Below, piece after piece: positions 22,701 through 30,750 of a DNA stretch of 64,000 nucleotides. The stretch comes from Symsagittifera roscoffensis (taxonomy: Eukaryota; Xenacoelomorpha; Acoela; Convolutidae), in the NCBI RefSeq assembly GCF_963678635.1, contig NC_087069.1:5813472-5877471 (forward strand). Direction: 5' to 3'. The translations under genes and the position numbers were made by a program. Below the pieces are notes generated by a model that worked only from the letters and a program-made list of their open reading frames with translations, did no database searches and had not been told where the DNA came from. Position 1 is the stretch's first letter. Every line of letters begins with the position of its first letter.

Positions 22701-24680
22701 GTAGAGTTGAATACGCAATCCAAAGCTTACAAAAAGAATTCGAGGTTCAGATTAAATTTACCATATTGCTGCATAGAATGATTTCAGATCTGGAACAAAA
22801 AAAAAACTTTCTAAAAATGCAGGAACCTTTTGTCCAGCACTAAATAACACGCAGTCAATTTCATAGAAACAACCTTTAAACTTGTAAACAGCACAACCTT
22901 GAGCTTGACAGGACGTACATTATGCGAGAATTCTTGAGCAAGGACCATGTAGTGGGTACCAATCATTCCACTCATCAAGGGCTTAATGAGATGACTCTCA
23001 AAATGAGGTCGCTCAATGGTCAACCTAAATCAGATGTCGCCCACAAATGGGACGCGCATGAAAATCTAAAGAGGCTTGGTGCAATCCAGGGAACGCACGG
23101 AAGGAAACGCTTTATCGCTTTATTATTAATGAGATGGTATTAAAATTTAGTCAGTGCATAATTTTCAAGGGAAGGGTACTTTGAAAAGCTCGCTGGCAGA
23201 TATTCTTGTTCTTTTTTCGGTTGACACGCTTTCCTTTTAATAGCCCCGGGGCTAGCGGCCACCATTCAACCTTGGGCCTTTTTCCGTGGAGTAGAGAGAT
23301 GTCATCTAATTTACCACCGCAGGTCCTAAGGAGGCGGATGACACTCGGACCCGTCCAACTGTTATCGAAGCAGGATTCGAATCAACGACATTAGTCGTAA
23401 AGGCCGCGCACTCTTTCAGTTGGCGCTAGACTAATTCTGCTTCCAAGCAATGAAATCCAAAAAATCTAGCAAGGGAAGCGAGTTCTTGTGCATGTAGTGA
23501 AAATGTTCCTGGAAAACTTATTTGTGCACTGAAATTTGAAAGTTCGAAATTTCAAAAGTTTTCCATTTTTTACAATAACGAGAGACATTGAATAATAAAC
23601 AATCAAAAAATCACCGAATAAACAGAGTCTGAAACTTCAACCGGAAAATCAGGGTTGTCATGTTATTAACAGACCTATATTTAAAATGTTATTAACGCAT
23701 CTTTTTCAAAATTCGAGCTTTCAATCAAATGCAGTCGTTTTCTCGAATTTCATCGAAAGAATTGCTCGATTATCTATCTACACTGCCCAATGCTATCTCC
23801 TCCATTGCTGGATTGGAGCGGTGTTTCTCAACTTTTGGACTTACTTATGGAAAACTCCCAAGGTCTTTGGGCGTCGAGAAAGCTGGAAAGCTGGCTTTTC
23901 TTTTTAAACAACTCAATCAGTAATTTTTACATTCAACTTTGTTTTTAACGTGTTTTTAATATATAATTAACATGTAAAATACATTTTAGAGAACAAATTG
24001 ACAGCCCTGCTGAAAACTAAGTTGAATCGCTCGAAATTCGTTGTTTCGAAAATATATTACAGATCTTCTGGTGTTGCAGATTATTCTACCCCAAGAAATC
24101 ACATTAGAACATACAAAAATAATTGAACATTCACTTTTCTGAGAGCCATAACTCTTTGAAAGAAAATTTGGTTAAACTCATTTATACATGGGCGCTTCTC
24201 TCGTCCTTTTCTTTTGACTAAACCCAAAATCTCACATTTAGGAGGATAGTTTTTGAGAAAAGTCAAAAATTTTCTAAGAAACGGTTTATGGTTTAAAAAA
24301 CACTTCCGATATTCATAGCTTTTTTCTAGTTAAGGCTGTGGTCACTTATGCAAAACAATAGACACGTAAGCCCTAAATAAGTGAGAAACCATTTGGTTAT
24401 AGCATTTAATGAAAACAGTTTTCTAACCTTTAGATATTGCGATGTTAGCGAACGAGCTTCTAGCCGGTGGCCGTCCTCTTTTTGGGGATTTTGATGCTTT
24501 GTTTGTTTTGGCATTAGCTTCTTTCTCTTTTTTGAATTGTCTCGCTAAGTGATGGTTTAATTTCTTCTCCAAAATCTGCCGGTTCTTTGCTGTCACTGCC
24601 TTGTAATTTGTGTCTCCGAATTCTCGCAACTGCTGTAACAACTGGTCATCAGTTAGTTCTTGTGTACCACCAAAATCCAT
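16295..24680 (-). CDS. LEMD3: MAN1/LEMD3-type inner nuclear membrane protein (six coding exons)
   Basis: Joining 24680-24428, 21860-21408, 20390-19615, 19378-19074, 18702-18482 and 16713-16295 gives 2,427 nt, an uninterrupted 808-residue protein; all five junction phases fit. Order of parts: LEM domain (about 8-47), AT-hook-like KRGRPP (67-72), Ser/Arg-rich linker, membrane segment 1 (about 313-332), lumenal loop with CGYNNS, membrane segment 2 (about 446-466), MAN1-Src1 C-terminal winged-helix domain (about 480-580, with YIPIAHVRDSL, RRWERAV, ESRLRTE and VWRW) and a C-terminal RRM/UHM domain (about 705-800). In the family, LEM binds BAF, the protein sits in the inner nuclear membrane, and the RRM-type end binds R-Smads to restrain TGF-beta/BMP signalling. 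The RRM separates it from LEMD2. Human LEMD3 is slightly longer (about 911). Strong call. Confidence 0.93.
16714..18481 (-). other. MAN1 intron 5 with AAGCCGAAA-type short repeats
   Basis: From 17270 to 17850 the plus strand repeats variants of TTAAGCCGAAAA (TAAGCCAATA, AGGCCAAAAC, TTAAGCCAAAAT, AAGCCGACAC, AAGGCCGAAACC, CAAGCCGAAAAAAGG, TTAAGCGAAAAAA). Near 18185-18240 the minus strand carries a short tRNA-like fragment with CTAGGCTCGAATCCGG (B-box-like). The rest is unassigned. Confidence 0.6.
16723..16785 (+). repeat. 63-base repeat in MAN1 intron 5, inverted partner in intron 1
   Basis: It reads ACATACGAGCTCATCAGCTC and TTCATGGAGAACTG. The reverse complement occurs at 22484-22546 with only a handful of differences. 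It starts 10 bases from the exon 6 acceptor. Confidence 0.85.
18482..18702 (-). CDS. LEMD3: MAN1 exon 5: Ser-rich linker
   Basis: Acceptor ATTTTTAG|GAGC and donor GTCAAG|GTGATT. It encodes SFKAKCIDRSRSPSAERI and a Ser/Thr/Gly-rich stretch. The beginning corresponds to the short region after VWRW in vertebrate MAN1 (before the RRM). If the donor is ignored, the frame stops at TAA four bases later, so a shorter form without the RRM is conceivable by intron retention. Confidence 0.8.
19074..19378 (-). CDS. LEMD3: MAN1 exon 4: MSC winged-helix domain
   Basis: Acceptor CACTTTTAG|GCCC. It encodes PPYIPIAHVRDSL, GRGLRRWERAVIQL, ESRLRTE and EEHLVWRW, which are the family's signature positions. Local base composition is unusually rich in C on the plus strand (19090-19280). 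The donor that keeps frame with exon 5 is a GC site, CAGAG|GCAAGT. A GT four bases later (CAA|GTAATG) would break frame; other in-frame GT choices exist at 19130 and 19100 but would shorten the product. Confidence 0.82.
19615..20390 (-). CDS. LEMD3: MAN1 exon 3: two membrane segments and lumenal loop
   Basis: Acceptor GTGTTCAG|AATC and donor GCTCAA|GTAAGA. The largest exon covers residues 236-494. VLNMFCIVLILVFVSGVVYF (313-332) and a second hydrophobic stretch ending LLLGIFGLIGLLITV are the membrane spans. Between them lies the lumenal loop with paired cysteines (PCVGEHC, FQCGY, SLSCR). IIDELVNGILDIVKAQ after span 2 is the start of the C-terminal MSC region. Confidence 0.9.
20420..21020 (-). 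repeat. Dispersed repeat with tRNA-Lys-like segment in MAN1 intron 2
   Basis: On the minus strand 20790-20710 reads like a decayed tRNA: AAGTGGCTAGGGTGCGAG, GACTCTTAATCTC (Lys-type anticodon CTT) and GCAGGTTCGAAG (B box). The acceptor and T stems do not pair, so it is not a functional tRNA. Flanking blocks 20431-20475 and 20950-21020 match 14087-14135 and 14350-14420. Confidence 0.6.
21408..21860 (-). CDS. LEMD3: MAN1 exon 2: Ser/Arg-rich nucleoplasmic linker
   Basis: Acceptor TTTGATTCAG|CTCC and donor AAATC|GTGAGT; both phases are 1. It encodes residues 85-235: PEFSDSDIDRSPSRSRRSSR, then a duplicated motif NTSYNLDETAEP and NTSYHLDETAFEEP, then a low-complexity Ser/Gln/Arg stretch. No folded domain is recognised. 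The rapidly evolving linker between LEM and the first membrane segment is normally disordered in this family. Confidence 0.85.
22484..22546 (-). repeat. 63-base repeat in MAN1 intron 1, inverted partner at 16723-16785
   Basis: Minus strand: CCACAAGAGAAAGGACCAAC, then CAGCTCTTCATGGAGAACTG. In the MAN1 transcript it is complementary to the copy in intron 5. Confidence 0.85.
23240..23430 (-). mobile_element. tRNA-derived SINE-like element in MAN1 intron 1
   Basis: Minus strand from 23430: GAAGCAGAATTAGTCTAGCG opens a tRNA-like head with ACTGAAAGAGTGCGCGGCC and TGATTCGAATCCTGC (B box); GAAGCAG and CTGCTTC can pair as an acceptor stem, but the T stem is not intact. A GC-richer body follows to about 23240. 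The composition contrasts sharply with the AT-rich surroundings. A SINE is the simplest reading. Confidence 0.55.
23729..23923 (+). pseudogene. hAT transposase C-terminal fragment
   Basis: The 64-codon frame encodes SIAGLERCFSTFGLTYGKL, then LGVEKAGKLAFLFKQLN. This is the hAT C-terminal dimerisation motif (SaxER.FS...G......R..L....a.kL), where hAT transposases pair before cutting. No other part of a transposase is recognisable upstream. It lies antisense in MAN1 intron 1 and is a decayed remnant. Confidence 0.7.
24428..24680 (-). CDS. LEMD3: MAN1 exon 1: start codon, LEM domain, AT-hook
   Basis: The ATG at 24680-24678 opens MDFGGTQELTDDQLLQQLRE. Residues 8-47 fit the LEM consensus (LTDDQLLQQLREFG, VTAKNRQILEKKL). 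The LEM domain lies at the extreme N terminus, as in vertebrate MAN1, which supports this start. A basic tail follows with SPKRGRPPARS. The donor AAAG|GTTAGA leaves phase 1. Just upstream, TTATTTCAG|ATGTTCC places a splice acceptor only 7 bases before the ATG. Confidence 0.9.
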
Positions 24681-24690
24681 GGAACATCTG

Positions 24691-25360
24691 AAATAATGCT
24701 TGATAAAACAGACTTTCATCGAATCTTAAAAGGATCTCTTTGTAAAGAATAACAACCCCTACCGAAAACACAAATAAACTAGGTGATGCATGTGGTTCAC
24801 AAAATTCAGGGGCATCCAACATGAAGATTCTATTCACGAAGAGACGAAAGTATGAAACCATTGAAACATCAGTAGCCGACGTCTCTATAAAAAACAGCAA
24901 GCACACAAAACGTTCTGTTCAGTCAACTTTACCAAAAATAAACTTTAAAATGGTGAAAAAAATAACTAATTTTTTCTGGCGTTTCTGTCCGCCTGCTAAA
25001 GAAACAAAAACTTCCCATCTAGATTATGCAGCAGTTTTTCTACAACAAATGAAGGCTGCTTCCAGGATGTCTTTAAAAAAACAGTTCTAAAACGTACGTT
25101 TTTGAGATTCAAAATAAGTCATTTACCGCACTGAGTGAAAACAAGTCTTTCATCCGACTTGAAAACATAATTCCGATACATCACATAATTCTGAAACCCT
25201 AATCTGTCAGAACACAGAGGTCAAAGCTAGAAAACAGTCTGTTTTCTTTCTTAATGATTTTTTGATAATTTAACCATGATGAAATGTGCCACTCGGTCAT
25301 ATTTGGAAGTTTGACCTTAATTTAGGGGACAAAAAAAAACAATTTTTGAAAAAATTCCAA
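24691..25360. other. Upstream flank of MAN1
   Basis: Expected to hold the MAN1 promoter or a 5' non-coding exon, but I see no decisive motif. A plus-strand frame at 24821-25090 has no recognisable similarity. Confidence 0.45.
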
Positions 25361-25490
25361 TCGACCATGTCATGCTCAAGTTTCTCGCAACAACTGCAAA
25401 TCAGAAATTATTTAATCAGAAGAATAGAAGCAGAATTGCGGGAAAGTCGATAAAAAAAACATACTAGAGTTTGACCGACTGAAATCTCAT

Positions 25491-25554
25491 CAAGACAGCT
25501 CTAACAAGACAGCTCTAACCGACTGAAATCAAAAACTCGAGTAGAGCTGTCTTG
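25491..25554 (+). repeat. Direct and inverted repeat of CAAGACAGCTCTAAC
   Basis: CAAGACAGCTCTAAC occurs at 25491-25505 and 25505-25519; GTAGAGCTGTCTTG at 25541-25554 is the inverse. The second copy and the inverse can form a 14 bp hairpin stem with one mismatch. Confidence 0.75.
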
Positions 25555-25634
25555 TTCCTGACAGGGAGCAACGCGAAGCCCTACGAGAATATCATCGCTG
25601 GGCGAGATAAAATCTTGATTGGGTAGGCAGACAA

Positions 25635-25982
25635 ATGAAGCTGCCCAATGTACAGAAGCTAAACAAGCAAATTCTTAATTTAGTACGGAATGTAAAAGAC
25701 TTGGGCGAAGTAAAATTGGATATTTTAGACATAAACAAAAATTTTAGTCAAAATACCGATGCTCTTAGCTCGGATGGTTTGCATCCTTCTGATGGGGGTG
25801 TTGAAATTTTGGTGCAAAGTTTTAGAGATTCTTTTAGAGGTTCTGATATTAATGCAAACACATGTGAGATTACTACCCGCCCCAGAATGAAGCAAACCCA
25901 ACAATCATCAAATTTAGATCCAAAAACGGCAGAAATGTTACAATTTTTCCAAAACGGTGCAAAATTTTTTAGGAAATACTAG
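25635..25982 (+). pseudogene. LINE ORF1 C-terminal part, esterase-like
   Basis: The frame encodes VQKLNKQILNLVRNVKDLG, KLDILDINKNF and SSDGLHPSDGGVEILVQSF. The D-x-L-H-P-S block matches the Asp/His catalytic end of the SGNH-type esterase found in ORF1 of CR1-group LINEs. In-frame codons upstream (WVGRQ) belong to the same domain, but a TAA interrupts the frame shortly before. The stop is at 25980-25982, 52 bases ahead of the ORF2 start. The enzyme's N-terminal half is decayed. Confidence 0.7.
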
Positions 25983-26034
25983 TTTCGCATTTTTTCTTGG
26001 TGCAAACTTTGGCGATTATTTAATTTAACTTATT

Positions 26035-26670
26035 ATGCTGAATATTAAATTCTGGTTGTTTTGTGCAATTTTTCTAATTTCCAAGGCTCAGATGGAAACT
26101 AAAGAAAAAACTATTGTTTACTGGGGCTATCTAAGCTGCCAGCAAAAGATATTATCAACGAAATGTGGGATAAATGAGCGGAGAGCTACCACACTGACGC
26201 ATCTTTTCCTTTTCGCGTAGTTACTGACCCAAAGTGGGGATGTTGAAAAAAACCCTGGTCCTATCGAAACCATTGAAACAGTCTACGGTATCTGCTCAAA
26301 AAATTGTGCAAATCTTAAATTTGTTCATTTGAATTTTCAAAGTATTATTAGAAAACGGATGCAATTGAAAAAATTTCTTGATGATATGGGCGAAAACACA
26401 ATTATAGGAATTTCCGAAACGTGGCTTAAAAAAGAAGATAGTGACAATTTATGGAATTTCCAACCTAGAACGCATGCGATGTTCAGATATGATAGGCAAT
26501 CAGCGCTAAAAAAGAAAGGCGGTGGCGTTTTGTTATATATACCAGTCAAATTGGCTCCGAAATTGAGGCCTGATTTAAATTTATTTGATAAAGCAAAATA
26601 TGAGTCAGTGTGGGTTGAGTGCAAATCTACATTTAACATTTCGAGTAAAGAAAAAAATGTTAGTTAATTT
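26035..26670 (+). pseudogene. LINE ORF2 N terminus: hydrophobic leader, 2A peptide, endonuclease start
   Basis: ATG at 26035 opens MLNIKFWLFCAIFLISKAQ, a signal-peptide-like stretch, and 61 codons end at TAG (26218-26220). The same frame continues directly with LLTQSGDVEKNPGP (26221-26262), a complete 2A motif, and then CSKNCANLKFVHLNFQS and IIGISETWL, the first two catalytic blocks (Asn, Glu) of an AP endonuclease. 2A peptides make ribosomes skip one peptide bond, separating the leader from the enzyme. The frame is lost near an A run at about 26660. Probably a defective copy, although the motif itself is intact. Confidence 0.85.
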
Positions 26671-27511
26671 GTGTTATAACCCAAGCAGATCAAACTTTAT
26701 TGATTTTTTGGAACAATTAACGCTTAACCTAGATAATACTTTTTCAGTTTCTAATAAAATTACGCTTTTGGGTGATTATAACTTAAATTATCTGGATAGC
26801 AAAGAAAAAGAAAATTTAGATTCTATAATTATTCCATATGGATTGAAGGTTTTTTGTCCAAACGATGAGACCAGAATTAGTTCCTCAACAAAAACTCATA
26901 TCGACTACATAATCAGTGACTATGAAACAAACGGCATTGAATTTTGTTTTGATACACCTTATAAAACCGACCATTTTGCTTCATTTATTTTGACGGAAAT
27001 AAAATGCGGCAAAATTTTACCGAGGTTAATTTCGACTTTAAATAAGAAAAATTATCAGAAAAATGAATTTTGCAATTCTTTCTCCGCTCTTCCTTGGTAT
27101 ATCTTATATCAATGTACAGACGCACAAAACATGTTCTCGACGATGATTTATTTAATTTCTTGTGCTCTACAGCAACATGCTCCTATCGAAAAAAAGTTTG
27201 TTCGTAATTTTAAACCAAAAAACGTGTTGAAAACGGAATGGTTCGATTCAGAATGTCAGCAATTGTTGACTAAGAAACAGAATTCACTCAGATCATATCG
27301 CAGTCAAAGCACAAGCGATAATTGGTCAAAGTACCAGTTTTTACGTAATCAAATGAGCCAATTGATTAGAAGTAAACAATTCGATCATTCAAAAATTGTT
27401 TTTCACTTCTCAGCACTATCCAACAAAAATGGAAATATATTAACCAAGTTAGAGATACATGTTCTGGCAACAATCGAATTACAGTTCTACGAAATTCCTT
27501 CAGTGAAATGA
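26585..27511 (+). pseudogene. LINE AP endonuclease, remaining part, and linker
   Basis: From about 26655 this frame continues the endonuclease: VNLCYNPSRSNFIDFLEQL, then LLGDYNLNYLD (catalytic Asp/Asn), RISSSTKTHIDYIISD, and YKTDHFASF (catalytic Asp/His). The linker carries TEWFDSECQQLL and WSKYQFLRNQMSQLIRSKQ, typical between endonuclease and reverse transcriptase. Near 27400 it shifts frame. The endonuclease nicks the genomic target in living elements; all key residues remain across the two frames. Confidence 0.85.
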
Positions 27512-27690
27512 TAACCCAAGACAAAAAAATTGCCAATCATTTAAATTATATTTTTTCAAACTTAGGCGAATTTTTCGGCGCTAAAAAGCCTCCGAATTAC
27601 AACAAATCTGCCTCTGCATCTGCACCTTTTCAATTTCAACACATTACAGTGAAGCAATGCTTTGATATAGTTCGAAAAATCAATATGCTA
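27508..27690 (+). pseudogene. LINE linker just before the reverse transcriptase
   Basis: QDKKIANHLNYIFSNLGEFF and FDIVRKIN resemble the segment ahead of the reverse transcriptase palm (KANxLNxYFxxV). Similarity stops at about 27687; the reverse transcriptase and 3' end are missing. Confidence 0.65.
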
Positions 27691-30600
27691 TATTTGTGTT
27701 TTATTATTTGTATTTTTTTTCACGCACAGACTTTCCTCAGCTGCGCAAGAAAAACAAACGATTCGTACTCCGACACAATAAACTTTATGAGAACCGAAAT
27801 TAGTTTTGCACTTCTAAGGGGCGCAATCATCTGCCTCAGGGGGTACAAAAAACTTCAAAACACATATATAGACAATTCCATCACAGTCATTAATTTGCTG
27901 TTTTTATTCCAGCAGTAGTTCATTGCATGTTAATCATCTGTTTAATTGATTTTACTAAATAAAAATTGAGCAATTAATCTGGAAACCAGAACTAATTTGA
28001 TTACAATTCATCTTTTTGATGCATAGACTTTTATTCAGTAATTGAAAGGTTCATTCTTCTTTTTCAAATCTTCTGTTGTTTTTTGAGCATTCAAGAATGA
28101 AACAAAAACCTATCTAAGATGATGCAACTAACAATGTAATAGAAACTTAATTGCTGGAAAGGATACAAATTATAAATTGAAAATTGTTTAAAAAAGTAGC
28201 TTTTCAAAACTTGGCCAATATTTGGCAACTTATAAAATTAATCATTGGCCGCAATATCAAAGATCAGATAATAAAGTTCAAAATTTTGAACCAATTATTT
28301 GTGGAATTACTAAGTACTAGAGGGTCCCTGAAGGTCAGAAATCATCATGGTAACCGATGTTATTTCACCAGTCCTTCATTCTTTCACGCAGTCAAAAATC
28401 CGGTAGATAAAAGTTAGGTAAAAGCAAAAAGAAGGTTAGTTAAGTTGCGAAAAAAACACCAGGACATAACAAATAGAAGTTGAAAGAAACTCGTAATGAT
28501 TGACCTGATTAGACGGTACGTGTGGTGTACCAGATAGTTATTCTAAGCTGTGCGTTCATTTCCTTGGTTCTACAAAAAAAGAATTTCATCGAAAGTAGTT
28601 TTTACCAATAATAGTTCCGAGTTCACAATGCAATGAAGTTCCTAGCAATGGAAGTGCAGCGCATAAGGAAACTGAGGCCAAAGATCACCAAGCTGTAAGA
28701 GCTCAGTAATAAGGAGCAAACATTTAGATTTTAGTCCAAGAAAAATTTCGGCTTGAATTAAAGAAGAATTTAATCAAAAAATTGGTAGCTAGGCAAAAAA
28801 AGATACTTCAAGGTTAATTTCACAAATTTTAGGAAATGTAAATGTTCAAAAATTTCTTACGTAAAATGCCTACATTTGGTTGACGGATAGATTTAGTGTC
28901 TCTCGTCATGTGTCTCTCACGATGTTTCAACGTCTGTTATACATTTTATTTCTTTTTGGTACCCGAAAAATGGATAGTTTCCGTATCATTCGACTTCTCA
29001 TTTTAATCTTCTTTCTTCAAAAAAGCGAACACTTTATTTTTATTTTATATTAATCATATCGATTTTATTGCGAAAATGCAATTTGAATTGACTGCAAATG
29101 ATTTTGCCCTCAGTTTGACCCCAGAGTCTATAAATTACTCATAAGTTCAGCTCAGTTTTTGATGTGTGTGGATTTAGAAAATGGGTTTACCTTTTATTAA
29201 ACAGTACTGAGCATAATTCGAGAATCTACTTCTTAATATCATTTCACTCACAGTGCGCAAATATGCTCATTGCAACATTGTAAAAATTTAACCAGGTTAC
29301 GAATACATATTTCTAAGACTGCCTGTTTGACTCATCTATTATCTTCCAACTCAACTATGCATTTATGCAGTGATTGCTTTCTCCCCACACTGCCGTATAA
29401 CTCTGTTTACAGGCGTGTCCTCTTTCTTTTCTTCAATCTATGTTGCTAAATGACGAATTTTTTGTCCATTATAGTTGGAATACGTGCACGACAAGACAGC
29501 TTGTAGATCACATTGGATTTTTGATCATGCAAAACTGACGGCTCAAGGGAGGTAAGAGCGGCTTTCGTTTTCTGGATCGTAAACAGAATTTGAGCTATGA
29601 TGATGCTATGCACCTTGCTTGCCTACAGTTGACACTGAATTCTCGATATCGAAGCGTGAGCAATTGGGTTTTGTTGTCTCGCTTGTCATTCAATGTCCAA
29701 GTGTGCCAGACCGTCAAATGAGAAAATTTTGGTTTGTATTTTTTGGTTCGGATAAGTTTCTTTCAGTTTTCGATTTGGCCCTGTCGTGCTCATGTTTCTC
29801 GCGAAAACTGAAATACCAAAGTCAAGTATCAGAACAGCCGAATTAATAATAAGTCAAAAAAATCAGGCGATAGTCGAAATGCTATTCACCATTTATCAAA
29901 AAAAATCAAACTCGATCAAGCATACCTTGTTCCTGGCAGAGAGCTTAGAGAGGAAGGTCGGTTAAGAAATGGGAGGATCGCCAAATGATCCAAAATTTTT
30001 TTGAAATAATTTTTTATTGATACTGCTTGAGTTGTGTTTCAATTAAACTTCTCGAATTATAATAACTTTATTTATTCGAGCCTGGATTTAGCCCTAGAGT
30101 CCTTGTCTAGATGCGAGGATTGAAAAAAAAACTATCTTGAGTGCAATTTATTTAGTTATGAAGCGATGAGGCAAGTTTAGCAAGATCAAATGTTCACTGT
30201 CCAAAAAAAACAAGGGTTATTACTTAAAGACCCAGTTCGTTTTTACTGGCTTTTGCGTGTAGTTGGTAATTAGAGACGAAGCCAGGCATTAAAAGACCTA
30301 GGTTGTACTTATTTCTATCTAGTAAGGGGGTGTTTCGGTAGTAGCCTTAAAGCTGTAGCGATGCTAGAAATTTAATGTCGTAGGCAAACCTTGACATGGC
30401 TCAGATTGATTGAGAAACAAAAGCACAAGAGGTATTGTCCAGGACCTCATAGCCAATGATTATAGGGCCAATTCGTCTTAAACTCATCTCTGACTTGAGT
30501 AATCAACTTTTACCTCTTGTTTGCTAGAAACATTGCCCCAAAATTGCCACTTCAAGCAGATCGCCTTTTGCGATTCTTCGCTATTTGCTCCTCAAAAGTC

Positions 30601-30750
30601 AATATGCTTTAAGTTTCAACGTTGCCTTATCTTCTGTAATAGTTGTTTGGTTCAGTTTAGCTTTGCTTAGTCTGATCATTGGTCAATGGTGCCATCTCGT
30701 GTGATCAGCTCATCATGTATTACTCTTCATTTGACTCATCAAAGAAAAAT
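27691..30750. other. Gene-free region between two LINE remnants
   Basis: No gene recognised. At 29765-29970 there is a diverged copy of the LINE stretch 25370-25590 (GTGCTCATGTTTCTCGC, CTTGTTCCTGGCAGAGAGC). Nothing else is supportable. Confidence 0.5.

Larger units (their letters stand above)
25360..27690 (+). mobile_element. Truncated CR1-like non-LTR retrotransposon (LINE)
   Basis: In order: decayed ORF1 ending in an esterase motif (25635-25982), ORF2 leader (26035), an in-frame TAG, a 2A-like peptide (26221-26262), an AP endonuclease (26300-27010) and the linker to the reverse transcriptase (to about 27687), where the element is cut off. Frameshifts lie near 26660 and 27400. Ordering and motifs fit the CR1/L2 group. 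Bases 25370-25590 have a diverged relative at 29765-29970. Confidence 0.85.

Noticed and set aside
22811-23143. Overlapping ORFs on both strands in MAN1 intron 1
   Set aside because: About 70 codons each, no family resemblance and no splice sites that would join them to MAN1 in frame.
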